Shown here: one piece after another, positions 24,802-33,808 of the stretch
Numbering within the stretch: the first letter of the stretch is position 1
Layout of the letters: each line of letters starts with the position of its first letter
Origin: Methylovorus menthalis
GTDB taxonomy: Bacteria > Pseudomonadota > Gammaproteobacteria > Burkholderiales > Methylophilaceae
Direction: 5' to 3'
DNA: 64,000 bases
NCBI RefSeq assembly: GCF_020523625.1
Contig: NZ_JAJAQH010000006.1
Location: forward strand, 372,001 to 436,000
The notes under the pieces: model-generated
The model's input: only the letters and a program-made list of their open reading frames with translations
Databases searched by the model: none
What the model was told of the DNA's origin: nothing
Position numbers and translations under genes: made by a program

Positions 24802-26187
24802 TCATAAGGATTCCAGAAAGGCGAGCAAGTCGGCCAATTCCTGCTTTTGCAGGCGGTCAACATAGGCTCGCGAAGCGCGGGCCTCACCATCATGCCAGTA
24901 AATCGCCTCAAGAATACTTCTGGCGCGCCCATCATGCAAAAAACCGGCCCGTGGCTCGACTATCCTGGCGAGCCCTATGCCCCACAGCGGCGGGGTGCGC
25001 CATTCCGAACCGGATGCCATGAAATCGGGCCGATGGTCTGCCAGGCCGGGCCCCATGTCATGCAAAAGCAAGTCAGTGTAGGGACGTATGGTTTGATTGG
25101 TGAGGGGCGTCAACACGTCCCTACCGGTTTTGAGCTCGGGCACATGACAAACCGCACAATGCGCACGACGAAAAATGCGGGCCCCCCGGATGACTGCGGC
25201 ATCATCCGTGTTGCGTTGTGGTGGCACTGCAAGTGCCTGCTGGTAAAACACCATGTCATCCAGCTGCGCTGGCTGCAGTTCAACAGTGGAAGACTGGGTG
25301 TTCAGGCAGGCAGTCTGCAGGCGTCCGCAATTGCCGGTGGGGAACACCTGGCTGGTAATGCCCATGTCGCCTACCAGCGCGCTGGCGGTTTGCAGTCGCA
25401 AGCTGGCGGTGTTGGCTTTCCAACCGAAGCGGCCGGGGAGCATGCGCTGGTTTTCCGGGTCCCATACTGTATTCAGCCGGCCTTTGATACCGGCGGGTTT
25501 TTTCTGCTTTGCCAGTGCCTGCAAGGTGCTTATCGGGATGGCTTCCATGAGACCTGTGCCATACAGCGGTGGGGCAATACGGGCGGAAGTCAGCACGCCT
25601 GAGTTAGCGCCAGTGTTTGCCGTTTCCCTCATCAGTGGCTCCAGCGCACCATAGGCTGGTTGCACAAAGCGGATATGTGGCTGCCGCAGTTCTATGTTGC
25701 CCAGCGGTGTGGCGACTGTTCGGGTGGAGTAGTGAACACTAGCCTCGCCTTCGCCGGGTACCCCCGGCACCCCAAACGCATTCAGCTGATCGCCATAGAG
25801 CGGATGCGCTACCGGACCGCCGTGCATGCCCACGCCGGGCACGCTCAATCTGACCAGCATGGTCTTGAGTGACTCCTCCGGGCCGTCGGGCGCGTAGCCC
25901 CGCCCATTTTTGGCGTGGCAGGCGATGCATGCGTTTCGGTTATACAGCGGGCCAAGACCTGCGATGGCGCTGTCTTGCGACGGTGGAATTACCCAGCTTT
26001 GGCGCACAAGCTGCCTGCCGCGGTAAAAACGTTCAAGCTCGCTGGTGCTGAGATGGGGGAGCGGCTGGGTATAGGCTTCCCGCAGATAAGCCGGGGCGGG
26101 TGCGCTGGCATCGGTGGCAACGGCCAGCGGCATGCCCTGCCAATATAACCCTAGGCATGCGCCCCAGAACAAGCCCCACTTGGTCAT
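24802..26187 (-). CDS. Di-heme oxidoreductase-like (DUF1111) c-type cytochrome
   Basis: A periplasmic protein of 461 residues with an N-terminal signal (GLFWGACLGLYWQGMPLAVA) and two heme c sites, CIACH (87-91) and CAVCH (344-348). Sequence features such as NRNACIACHAKNGRG, FGWKANTASLRLQTA and FLHDGRARSILEAIYWHDGE are those of the di-heme DUF1111 family related to MauG-like peroxidases. Homologues often accompany iron uptake genes. It overlaps the upstream iron-type binding protein by 4 bp, so it could change the redox state of the bound iron; that role is inferred. Confidence 0.88.
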   Translation of the reverse strand: MTKWGLFWGACLGLYWQGMPLAVATDASAPAPAYLREAYTQPLPHLSTSELERFYRGRQLVRQSWVIPPSQDSAIAGLGPLYNRNACIACHAKNGRGYAPDGPEESLKTMLVRLSVPGVGMHGGPVAHPLYGDQLNAFGVPGVPGEGEASVHYSTRTVATPLGNIELRQPHIRFVQPAYGALEPLMRETANTGANSGVLTSARIAPPLYGTGLMEAIPISTLQALAKQKKPAGIKGRLNTVWDPENQRMLPGRFGWKANTASLRLQTASALVGDMGITSQVFPTGNCGRLQTACLNTQSSTVELQPAQLDDMVFYQQALAVPPQRNTDDAAVIRGARIFRRAHCAVCHVPELKTGRDVLTPLTNQTIRPYTDLLLHDMGPGLADHRPDFMASGSEWRTPPLWGIGLARIVEPRAGFLHDGRARSILEAIYWHDGEARASRAYVDRLQKQELADLLAFLESL

Positions 26188-27539
26188 GGGCTGGTGAGCT
26201 GGCCTGTCTTGCCAGTGGCCTCTGTTTGCTGTGCGGGTTTCTGCTGGATCAGCGCCATCACGCGTGCATGGCGTTGCTGTATTTCCTGATTCCAGCGCGC
26301 TTCATATTGGGCTGTTTCTGCCTCATAGGCCGGGTTTTCACGGCGTGCGCGGAACACGGTTTGCAGATGGACATCTTCTGCTTCGCGTTCGCTGATCAGT
26401 GGCATTTCGGCGAGGGCTCGGGCTTCTGTCAATGATGGGCTGGCACCTGTCTGCTGTGCTTCCGCCTGGCGTAGCTGTTGCCACATGCTATCCAGCGTGG
26501 CTTGGGGGCGAGTGATGCAGGCATCAAATACCGCCGATGTCAGCGCTTGTCGACGCAATAATGTTTCCAGGCTGGTCTGGTTGGCGGTGCTTACAGATTG
26601 CGTAAACGGATTGAAATACCCAGCGGGTGCCTGGCTATAGGCCGATGCCCTGACCGGCAATTTGCGGATATCCGGGTGAAACAGCAGCGCCTGGCCTGCA
26701 TCTGACAGCACGAATGCCACAAACGCCTCGGCCGCCGCCACGTGGCGGGAGGACTGCAATATGCCGATATGCGCAGGCGAATACCCGACATGGTGCGGGT
26801 AGACGAACTTGAGCGGCTGTCCATTGGCGATGGCGGCATGGGCGAAGAAGTCGATGGTGAGGCCGACAGCGAAGTTGCCACTGGCGACATCGTCGGTCAC
26901 GAACGTGGAGCCTGCGGTGGCGAGCTTTGCCTGCGCCGCCATCTGATGGATGATCCGCCAGCCATCATTCCAGCCCAGCGCGCCCAATATCGCCTCATAC
27001 AGCCCGGGTGCAAAACCCACCTGCGAAGGAATGGGCAGGGTCACCTTGCCTGCCCAGGCAGGGGAGGCAATATCCTGCCAGTCAGTCGGAAGTGGCAGGC
27101 CACTCGCGCTGATCGTTTGCGGATTGACCACCATGCCGTATCCCGCAATCTCGGATGCGAAGAAATAATGATCCGGGTCGGCGATTTGCACGCCATGGAC
27201 GCTCTCGGCAATACCATCAATAGGTGGCAATTGGCGCAATTGTGCCTGCTTGCGCAACTGAAGGAAGTTGCGCAGTGCCGGGCTCCAGTAGACGTCCACG
27301 TCGCCACTGCCAGGTTCTGACAGCAGTTTCTGCGTATCCGCTGATTGCCGCCAGATCACCTCCAGCCGGTATTGCGGATGCGCTTGCTCAAACGCCGCCT
27401 CAAACTGGCTGACCATCTCCTGCGGGTAGCTGGTCAGCACGACAAGGCGTTCTTCTGCGCAAGCACACAGGCTGATGCAGCCGATGCCAATCGCTAGTAG
27501 CCACCGGCCAAGTATCTGCAGCTGTTTGATCAAGCGCAT
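26184..27539 (-). CDS. Extracellular solute-binding protein, iron(III) ABC type
   Basis: A protein of 451 residues with a signal peptide (LLAIGIGCISLCACA) and a family 1 binding-protein fold: RLVVLTSYPQEMVSQFEAAF, GDVDVYWSPALRNFL, SPAWAGKVTLPIPSQVGFAP and the late KFVYPHHVGYSPAHIGIL. FbpA/AfuA-like proteins bind ferric ion or phosphorylated organic acids. A C-terminal extension of about 110 helical residues beyond the usual fold is odd. No permease or ATPase gene adjoins, so if it feeds a transporter that is elsewhere. It lies 8 bp after the TonB receptor and overlaps the di-heme gene. Confidence 0.85.
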   Translation of the reverse strand: MRLIKQLQILGRWLLAIGIGCISLCACAEERLVVLTSYPQEMVSQFEAAFEQAHPQYRLEVIWRQSADTQKLLSEPGSGDVDVYWSPALRNFLQLRKQAQLRQLPPIDGIAESVHGVQIADPDHYFFASEIAGYGMVVNPQTISASGLPLPTDWQDIASPAWAGKVTLPIPSQVGFAPGLYEAILGALGWNDGWRIIHQMAAQAKLATAGSTFVTDDVASGNFAVGLTIDFFAHAAIANGQPLKFVYPHHVGYSPAHIGILQSSRHVAAAEAFVAFVLSDAGQALLFHPDIRKLPVRASAYSQAPAGYFNPFTQSVSTANQTSLETLLRRQALTSAVFDACITRPQATLDSMWQQLRQAEAQQTGASPSLTEARALAEMPLISEREAEDVHLQTVFRARRENPAYEAETAQYEARWNQEIQQRHARVMALIQQKPAQQTEATGKTGQLTSP

Positions 27540-27547
27540 ATCCGGCC

Positions 27548-29557
27548 TCAGAAACGACGGGTGACGTTAAGAAACATATTGCGGCCAGGCATGGGGTAGC
27601 CTTCGATATAGGTGTAGTTGCGATCGAACAGGTTGTTAATGCCGAACTCGCCACTCCAGATACCGGATGGCTGGTACACCACTTTGGTATTGGCAATGCC
27701 AAAGCCGCCTGATACACGGCTGCCAGTGGTGGAGCTGTAGCGCGAGGAGTTGACCTCGGTGCTGGCTACCAGCGACCACATATCGTTTGCCTGCCATTTG
27801 CCATAGCCAAACAACTTCTCACGCGGGATGTCGGTCAGCTTGTCATCGCTGCTTTTGTTGTCGCGATCCATGTAGGTGTAGTTGGCACCAATCTCCAGGG
27901 CATTAGTAGGAAATACCGCAAAGCCGAGTTCCGTACCCGAGGTGAGGACTTTGCCCACATTGCGGAACTGAGAACATTGACTGCCGCTAGAACAGGCGCT
28001 ATTCGGTAGATTCACTGCCTGAATAAGATCCGTGGTGTCGTAATAGAACATGCTCGCCATCAGCTTGAGTTTCGATGTCACAAACCCGGAAGCACCCAGC
28101 TCGTAGTTGGTGGAGAATTCCGTGTCGAGATCAGGATTGGGCACGGCGCGACCAAACCGGCCAGAGTAGCGATCCTTCATGGTGGGGAAGCGGCTCTTGC
28201 GCGAAATGGTGGCATGCACTTCATCCGTTGCATTGGGCTTGTAAAACAGGCCTGCTTGCGGATTCCAGGAGTCGGCGTCGCCTTTCTTGAAATCATAAAG
28301 CTGGTTGGCATTATTCAATCCCTCAGCTTCGAGCGTCTCGCGACGGTCGCGGCTCACCCCCAGCACCAGTGCCAGTTTATCTGTGATCTGGTGCGTGTCT
28401 TCCACCGCCAGCGAGGTGGTTCTGTCTTCAAAATTCTGGACCGGGTTGCCCTTGTTGTGTTCTTCGTGTTTATCCTGCTTGAGATGCAGAGCGAACTTCA
28501 AGGTGTTCTGGTTGTTGATGGTGGTGCCAAATTCGGTGCTGGCGCCATAGCTGTGGTCGTTGTAAATGCTGGTGAAGGCGTAGTTGCGTGTCATGGACGA
28601 GTAGCTGGTATCGTCGTAACTATTCAGGATGTTGCTGAATTTGTCGTAAAACGCGCGGACTTTCAGATAAGACGATTGACCGATGCTGGTGCGGGAAATG
28701 AAATAGAGGCTGTCTTTATCCCACTCGGGCCAGCGCCAGTAGCGCGCTGACTGGCTGGCATCCGAACCTGCATATACCGGATTGCCTTTGGAGCCGCGCT
28801 GGCTGATGTAATTCAGGCTGTATTCATCGCCCTCGCGCGGGGTAAAACCGATTTTGAGGTTGATCTTGCCATCCTGAGTGTAAGAGTTGTCGCGTACACC
28901 GCCATCTTCATTGGCTGTCGGCTTGAAGTCGGACGACAGGCGGTAGCGGTTGGTATCCAGCATGGAGCCGCTGGCTTGCCAGTACCAGGTGCCGTAGTTG
29001 CCACCGGCATTGATGTCGGTGCGGTAGCCGTTGTATTTGAAATCCTTGTCGGTCTTGAGTCCAACGGTGACATTGCCTTCAAACTCCTTGGATGGTTTGC
29101 GGCTGACCAGATTGATTGCCCCGCCCAGGGTATTGGGGCCATACAGCACCGAACTGAACCCCTTGGCTACCTGCACACTGGCAAGATCAAATGTGTTGAA
29201 GCGCGCCAGGTCCACATAGCCGTCATACGAGACATAGACTGGTACGCCGTCAATGAAAACGGGCACTTGCCGTAAATCAAAGCCACGCAGTTGGATGGTT
29301 TGCTCATTGCGCGGACCTCCCTCCGAGAGGGTTACGCCGGGCAGGGTATTGATGGCGGCACCTACGGTTTCGCGGTTCAACACGCGCATCTGGCTTTGTG
29401 TGACAGTATCGCTGGAACCAGTGACGGCGCTGTCGTTCGGTGCGGTGACCAGCACTTCCCCCAGGTTGAATGTATTGATGTCCGCGGCTTGTGCCGTCAG
29501 CGCCATACCTCCCAGTATGGCGGCCGTCAGACGTGCATGTTTGTTGTTGTGCTTCAT
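27548..29557 (-). CDS. TonB-dependent receptor, first gene of an iron-type cluster
   Basis: An outer-membrane receptor of 669 residues: signal peptide to AQAADINT, plug with GEVLVTAPNDSAVTGSSDTV, INTLPGVTLSEGGPRNEQTI and VQVAKGFSSVLYGPNTLGGA, then a barrel ending in aromatic FLNVTRRF. AAAGGGGGA precedes the start. There is no signalling domain. It begins an operon-like minus-strand series: receptor, binding protein, di-heme cytochrome, bestrophin. A metal or metal-chelate substrate is likely. A partial Cys pair (CSSGSQC) lies in an extracellular loop. Confidence 0.9.
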   Translation of the reverse strand: MKHNNKHARLTAAILGGMALTAQAADINTFNLGEVLVTAPNDSAVTGSSDTVTQSQMRVLNRETVGAAINTLPGVTLSEGGPRNEQTIQLRGFDLRQVPVFIDGVPVYVSYDGYVDLARFNTFDLASVQVAKGFSSVLYGPNTLGGAINLVSRKPSKEFEGNVTVGLKTDKDFKYNGYRTDINAGGNYGTWYWQASGSMLDTNRYRLSSDFKPTANEDGGVRDNSYTQDGKINLKIGFTPREGDEYSLNYISQRGSKGNPVYAGSDASQSARYWRWPEWDKDSLYFISRTSIGQSSYLKVRAFYDKFSNILNSYDDTSYSSMTRNYAFTSIYNDHSYGASTEFGTTINNQNTLKFALHLKQDKHEEHNKGNPVQNFEDRTTSLAVEDTHQITDKLALVLGVSRDRRETLEAEGLNNANQLYDFKKGDADSWNPQAGLFYKPNATDEVHATISRKSRFPTMKDRYSGRFGRAVPNPDLDTEFSTNYELGASGFVTSKLKLMASMFYYDTTDLIQAVNLPNSACSSGSQCSQFRNVGKVLTSGTELGFAVFPTNALEIGANYTYMDRDNKSSDDKLTDIPREKLFGYGKWQANDMWSLVASTEVNSSRYSSTTGSRVSGGFGIANTKVVYQPSGIWSGEFGINNLFDRNYTYIEGYPMPGRNMFLNVTRRF

Positions 29558-29697
29558 AGGGTCCCCCTTTAAAAGTGACGTAATTCTAATAGGATGCCTT
29601 TCGTTATGTCCAACTGAATATAGCGATTTATATAAAGAGGCGCATTGTTGTGGAGATCAACATGCTGAGTTAGAGGAGCTTTTTCTTGCGGAAGAGA

Positions 29698-29715
29698 GGC
29701 GGCCTGCCTGCCGCC
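29698..29715 (-). terminator. Hairpin after the second TonB receptor gene
   Basis: GGCGGC, 6-base loop, GCCGCC, followed on the minus strand by TCTCTTCC. Weak T-tract; candidate only. Confidence 0.45.
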
Positions 29716-29725
29716 CCGATAGTGA

Positions 29726-31822
29726 TCAGTAGCTGATTTCCGCCGTCAGTTCCAGGCTGCGTGAGGGGCCGAGGATGAACTGGCTGGTGTCGTAATAGGT
29801 GCTGGCGTAGAGCTTGTCACCCAGATTGCGGGCATTGAGGCGCAGGGTGGTGTGGCGATTGGCACGCCAGGCAATATTGGCGTCGTACACGGTATAGCCG
29901 GGCATCACCGAGGTGTTGGCATTGTCGGCATAACGTTGTCCGACCAGTCTGGCGCCCGCGCCCATGGACCAGTCCCCCCGCTGATAATAAGCCCAGGCAT
30001 TGGCGACTTTTTCCGGCACATTGGTGGGGGTGTTGCCCGCGCGCGACGTGTTGTTTTCCAGCAGCTCGTCAAACCGTGCCTTGAGCAGCGCCATGTTGGC
30101 ATCAATGCGCCAGTGGGCCGCGGGTAACCACATGGTTGAAAGCTCCACCCCACGCGAAGACTGCTTGCCGCCTTGGACCGTACGCGTATTGTCGTTGGGG
30201 TCGCGCGTGAGAATGTCGTCCTTGGCGATATGGTACAGCGCCAGCGTTACTTCGCCTTTGCCGTTATCCAGCATGTGCTTGATGCCGACTTCGGCCTGTT
30301 TGGCGGTGGTCAGTTTGAAGGCTTTATTGCCTGGCCGTAACGAGACGATGGACGACACCGGGTCTGAGCCCTGGTTGTATTGGCCATACAAAGCCAGGCC
30401 AGGGGTGGCGGTAAACACCGTGCCTAGGCGATAGGAGAAAGGCGAGTAGTCCTTGTCGAACGAAGCGCCGGTGATGAAGTTCTGATGATCGACATTGATC
30501 CAGTCCTGGCGCAAGCCTGCGGTGAGTTTCAGTCGCTCGGTCAGGTCCAGCGCATCTTCAACAAACAGGGCGTTTTGCAAGGTGCTGGATTTGTATTCGG
30601 GAATCGTCGGGTCCAAGCTGGCATCGGAATAGTAGCCCGGTGCAAAGCCCTTGATCGGCACGGTGCTGGTACCGTCGGTGTCCGCATAGAAGTTGTCGAT
30701 ATAACGCAGATCAACACGGGTGGTTTCCCAGCCAATTGCCCAGCGATTACTGTGGCCAAAGGCATCGGCCACGCTGGCCAGTTCCAGGCGGTTGCCCAAC
30801 TGTTTCAGCTGGTGTTTGATCTCGGTGTGGCCAGATCGCGTCACCGTGTTGGTGGCACTATCAAGTGCGTAGTATTCCAGGTTGCGCCAGTGGCGGCGGC
30901 TGTTAAACCAGTAGCTGATGTTGGTGAGTTTTAGCGCGTCTGAAATATCCCATTCCACCTTGGCGCGCAGGCGGTCATCGGCAAAATCCATGGCACTGTC
31001 GTTCACGTTGTAATTCTGCTTGCGCAGGCTGCTGTCCATGCGGCCATCGCGCAAGGGGATGCCGGTGTAGGTGGTCGGGGAATCTTCGCTATAATCATAG
31101 GTGAAGTCCACCCGCAGATGATCGGTAGGCACCAGTTGCAGGCCACTCATGAGCTTGCGGCTCTGGTGCTCGCCGCGGTCCACATAACCATTGCCGCCGG
31201 TAGCAGAGGCATCAATCCGGAATGCGCCTATTTCGCCCACGGCACCAGTGCCACCCACGCCAGCGCGGTATTCCCCACGGGTGCCCCAGCCGGTCAAGGC
31301 TTCAAATGAAGCTTCACGACTTGGCGCCTTGCGTATGCTGTTGATGATGCCGCCCACCGTGCCAGTGCCAAACAATACCGAGGCTGGCCCGCGCAATACC
31401 TCGATGCGTTCGTAGCCCCAGGTGTCGGAGGGAAACGTGATCGTGCTGGCGGCGGTCAGCAGCCGTACGCCATCTTCTGCCTGGCCGATGGAATCATTAC
31501 CACTGAAGCCGCGTGCTGAAAAGGCGTTGCCTACGCCTAGATTGCTGATGTCGCTGATGCCTGTGGTGCGTGATACGGCTTCGCGGATACTGACATCGCC
31601 GCGTCGGCGTATGGTATCGGCATCCACGGCTTCAATACTGGCGGGTGTTTCAAGTGGCGTCAGGCCGAGACGGCTGGCGGTGGAAAGTGGCTGCTTGAGC
31701 CGGGATTCTGGTTTGAGGCTTTGCGCGGAGACTTCGACTTCTTCCAGCGGCTGAATATCTTCAGCGTAAGCGGACACGGAAAAAAGCAAGCCGGTCAGGC
31801 TCGCCATGGCGGTGCGTTTCAT
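29726..31822 (-). CDS. TonB-dependent receptor controlled by a cobalamin riboswitch
   Basis: An outer-membrane receptor of 698 residues. The start at 31822 has AGGAAATC upstream and begins a signal peptide (ASLTGLLFSVSAYA). Plug motifs are LETPASIEAVDADTIRRRGD, FSARGFSGNDS and ERIEVLRGPASVLFGTGTVG; the barrel ends in LELTAEISY. The plug style is that of siderophore receptors, yet its 5' leader is a cobalamin riboswitch. The likely substrate is therefore cobalamin, another corrinoid or a cobalt chelate, with expression shut off when B12 is plentiful. Longer frames to 32071 run into the riboswitch and are not used. Confidence 0.9.
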   Translation of the reverse strand: MKRTAMASLTGLLFSVSAYAEDIQPLEEVEVSAQSLKPESRLKQPLSTASRLGLTPLETPASIEAVDADTIRRRGDVSIREAVSRTTGISDISNLGVGNAFSARGFSGNDSIGQAEDGVRLLTAASTITFPSDTWGYERIEVLRGPASVLFGTGTVGGIINSIRKAPSREASFEALTGWGTRGEYRAGVGGTGAVGEIGAFRIDASATGGNGYVDRGEHQSRKLMSGLQLVPTDHLRVDFTYDYSEDSPTTYTGIPLRDGRMDSSLRKQNYNVNDSAMDFADDRLRAKVEWDISDALKLTNISYWFNSRRHWRNLEYYALDSATNTVTRSGHTEIKHQLKQLGNRLELASVADAFGHSNRWAIGWETTRVDLRYIDNFYADTDGTSTVPIKGFAPGYYSDASLDPTIPEYKSSTLQNALFVEDALDLTERLKLTAGLRQDWINVDHQNFITGASFDKDYSPFSYRLGTVFTATPGLALYGQYNQGSDPVSSIVSLRPGNKAFKLTTAKQAEVGIKHMLDNGKGEVTLALYHIAKDDILTRDPNDNTRTVQGGKQSSRGVELSTMWLPAAHWRIDANMALLKARFDELLENNTSRAGNTPTNVPEKVANAWAYYQRGDWSMGAGARLVGQRYADNANTSVMPGYTVYDANIAWRANRHTTLRLNARNLGDKLYASTYYDTSQFILGPSRSLELTAEISY

Positions 31823-31939
31823 GGGTGATTTCCTTATGTTCGCATGCGACCCCGCATGCGGATGCATCATGGAAAAACCGCAGAGCCATGGTATGAGATT
31901 GGTGACTAGCCTCGCCCAAACACCGCGCCCCGCGGTAGT

Positions 31940-32130
31940 TCCTTCGTGACTGGCAGGCCGGTCTCCGGGCTCACGAGGCTTGATGCACCGCCTTCCCAGG
32001 CATAAAGCCCAGTGGCGTCGATGGCACATCCATACTCGCTTACCGTTGCGGGGGCAGCATAGGCATTTCACTTATTTCCCGTTTCACCTTTCCCCTCGAA
32101 CGAGAGGGCAGGCACCTGGCAGTGTGCATA
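31940..32130 (-). ncRNA. Cobalamin riboswitch
   Basis: The minus-strand leader contains the ordered conserved blocks of the B12 riboswitch: AGGTGCC near 32110, GTGAAACGGGAA near 32085, GCCCCCGCAACGGTAAGC (B12 box region, about 32043-32060), CACTGGG, GGGAAGGCGG, AAGCC, and GAGCCCGGAGACCGGCCTG near 31970. A TATAAT-like -10 (32132-32137) sits right before it. The gap of about 118 bp to the receptor start should contain the expression platform. Confidence 0.95.
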
Positions 32131-32249
32131 GATTATAAGGGGGAACAGTGAATAAGTTTTAAGAAATGTCAGGATGCCTTGGCAGAAGCGCTCTGGCGGG
32201 GAGGGTGACAATTGTGTCACCCTTGGGTCGACCTATTTTCCATGGACTG

Positions 32250-32255
32250 TATAAT
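32250..32255 (+). promoter_or_regulatory. -10 box of the lipoprotein gene promoter
   Basis: A perfect TATAAT on the plus strand, about 117 bp before the lipoprotein ATG. No good -35 hexamer at 17 bp is seen, so it is a partial call. Confidence 0.35.
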
Positions 32256-32371
32256 TTCTGCATAAGTGATAACTCCGGCTATATCAGGCCTTTCAGTTCT
32301 CAAACTCTCCGATTATGTGGCGCATGCATCCTTCTTTCAGAACCTCACGGTATGTGGCAATTGGTCTTCTT

Positions 32372-32824
32372 ATGACGCGCCTTTTCGGCGCTGTCGTATT
32401 GGCGTCTGTGTTATCCGCCTGCGACAAACTTCCCGGCTGGGCTACCGCGGTGCTGCATGCTGAGGTCAAGGCCAGCCCGCTCTCGGGGCCAGATGAAAAT
32501 CGTGATGGCATCCGCGACGACATTGAGCCGCTGATTGTCGGTTCCTCTACCTTGCCGGACGTTATATCGGCCAGAACGACCTATGCGGTGTCCCTGCAGA
32601 AGGTGGTGAATTTTGATTTTGAGCATCCCAAGACGCTAGCGCTGCTAAAGTCGGAATACTCAAGAAGCCTGGCCTGCGCCATGCTGGTGGACGATGGCTT
32701 CATCGAGAGGCTGGATAGCGCAACCTTCAATACCCCGGAGCGTGCCCAGCAACAGGATATGTTTCATAAGAGCATCAGCGGGCAGGCATTTGATTTTGAT
32801 GCCCTGTCCCGGCTGTGCAATTAG
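32372..32824 (+). CDS. Putative lipoprotein with a calcium-loop-like motif
   Basis: A protein of about 150 residues. ATG 32372 gives an ideal lipoprotein signal (TRLFGAVVLASVLSACDK, lipobox LSAC). After the signal comes DENRDGIRDDIE, which resembles the Dx(D/N)xDG calcium loop of EF-hand or thrombospondin type 3 repeats. The rest has no similarity I recognise. Upstream ATGs at 32315 and 32324 would add a non-signal N-terminus. It is divergent from the riboswitch and convergent with the patatin gene. Confidence 0.65.
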   Translation: MTRLFGAVVLASVLSACDKLPGWATAVLHAEVKASPLSGPDENRDGIRDDIEPLIVGSSTLPDVISARTTYAVSLQKVVNFDFEHPKTLALLKSEYSRSLACAMLVDDGFIERLDSATFNTPERAQQQDMFHKSISGQAFDFDALSRLCN

Positions 32825-32872
32825 TCGTCTGATTTATAGACAGGTGATTTTCCGTTAGGCCTGTGCTGGCGC

Positions 32873-33808
32873 TTATCTGGCCAATGCCTGATAGATCGTA
32901 TCCAGCGTGGCTTTATTGGTTTTGATCAGTTTTTTTGCTTCCGTCTTCAGGTTTTCAATATTGCCTTTGGTGGCGTTATCCATGTCATCCGAGGCGATGG
33001 TCAGTTCGGTTTGCAGCCGATAGTAATGATCACCCAGTATCATCTGCATCTGGTAATTGGCGGCATCGGCCACACCATCAAACATGCAGCTCAAGAGCGG
33101 CAGCACCCAGCCCGCTTTTCCCCAGTCTTTCGCTTCATCAAAGGTAATCGGCCTGATCAGCTCGCCGGTGCCTAGCGATAGCAGCAAAAACTCGGTTTCA
33201 TCCGGGAAAATACGTTTGGCTTCGGCATAGGCCGACACCGAAGGCGAGTTGATGAACACACCGCCATCCACCAGGGTTTTCAGCGAACCCGCAACCTCTA
33301 ACTGGGTAGGCTCGAAGTAGGTAGGCGCGGCGGAAGTGGCGCGTGCGATGTGTTTCAGCAGCACGGGTTTATGAGTGTCTTTCCAGCTTTTGAAAAAAAT
33401 CGGTTCGCGGTTTTGCAGGTCGTAACTCGTGACCAGGGTATTGGTCAGGCAGTCCTGCAGCGCGTCGTCTTCAAAATACTCCTGCAGCACCTTCTCAATA
33501 CCATCTGCGGAATAAAGCTCGTCGGCAATGCCGCCTATGGATGACACCCCTTTCCATAAGGAGCGCGAGAATATCTCCTTGCCCCGGGTTTCGTAGATCG
33601 CGACCAGATCTTTTGCCGCGTATTTTGCCTTGCCCGAGGCGTCTTTCTTTGCACAACCGATAGCGAGAATACCGCCAGTCGATGTGCCCGCAATCAGGTC
33701 AAACAACTGCCAGATCGGCTTGCCCAGATGGGCCTCGATGTCCGCTAGGATCAGCGCCGGGATCAGCCCGCGAATACCACCCCCATCAATGCTTAAAATT
33801 GTTTTCAT
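32873..33808 (-). CDS. Patatin-like phospholipase
   Basis: A protein of 311 residues with the complete patatin dyad: oxyanion motif SIDGGGIRGLIPALIL (6-21), nucleophile motif AGTSTGGILA (GxSxG, about 40-50) and the catalytic Asp in LVDGGVFINSP (about 190). No signal peptide, so probably a cytosolic lipid acyl hydrolase. It stands alone; no cyclase, ubiquitin-like or other defence gene adjoins. The C-terminal 60 residues are helical and Lys-rich. Confidence 0.88.
   Translation of the reverse strand: MKTILSIDGGGIRGLIPALILADIEAHLGKPIWQLFDLIAGTSTGGILAIGCAKKDASGKAKYAAKDLVAIYETRGKEIFSRSLWKGVSSIGGIADELYSADGIEKVLQEYFEDDALQDCLTNTLVTSYDLQNREPIFFKSWKDTHKPVLLKHIARATSAAPTYFEPTQLEVAGSLKTLVDGGVFINSPSVSAYAEAKRIFPDETEFLLLSLGTGELIRPITFDEAKDWGKAGWVLPLLSCMFDGVADAANYQMQMILGDHYYRLQTELTIASDDMDNATKGNIENLKTEAKKLIKTNKATLDTIYQALAR

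Noticed and set aside
31823-32071. N-terminal extension of the TonB receptor
   Set aside because: The extension would read through the riboswitch and gives no signal peptide; ATG 31822 has both a ribosome site and a signal sequence.
32873-33808. Patatin-like phospholipase as a CBASS effector (CapV)
   Set aside because: No cyclic-nucleotide synthase, ubiquitin-like or JAB-domain genes are nearby; neighbours are a lipoprotein and a c-di-GMP enzyme. The motif DGGGIRG with GTSTG is common to all patatins.
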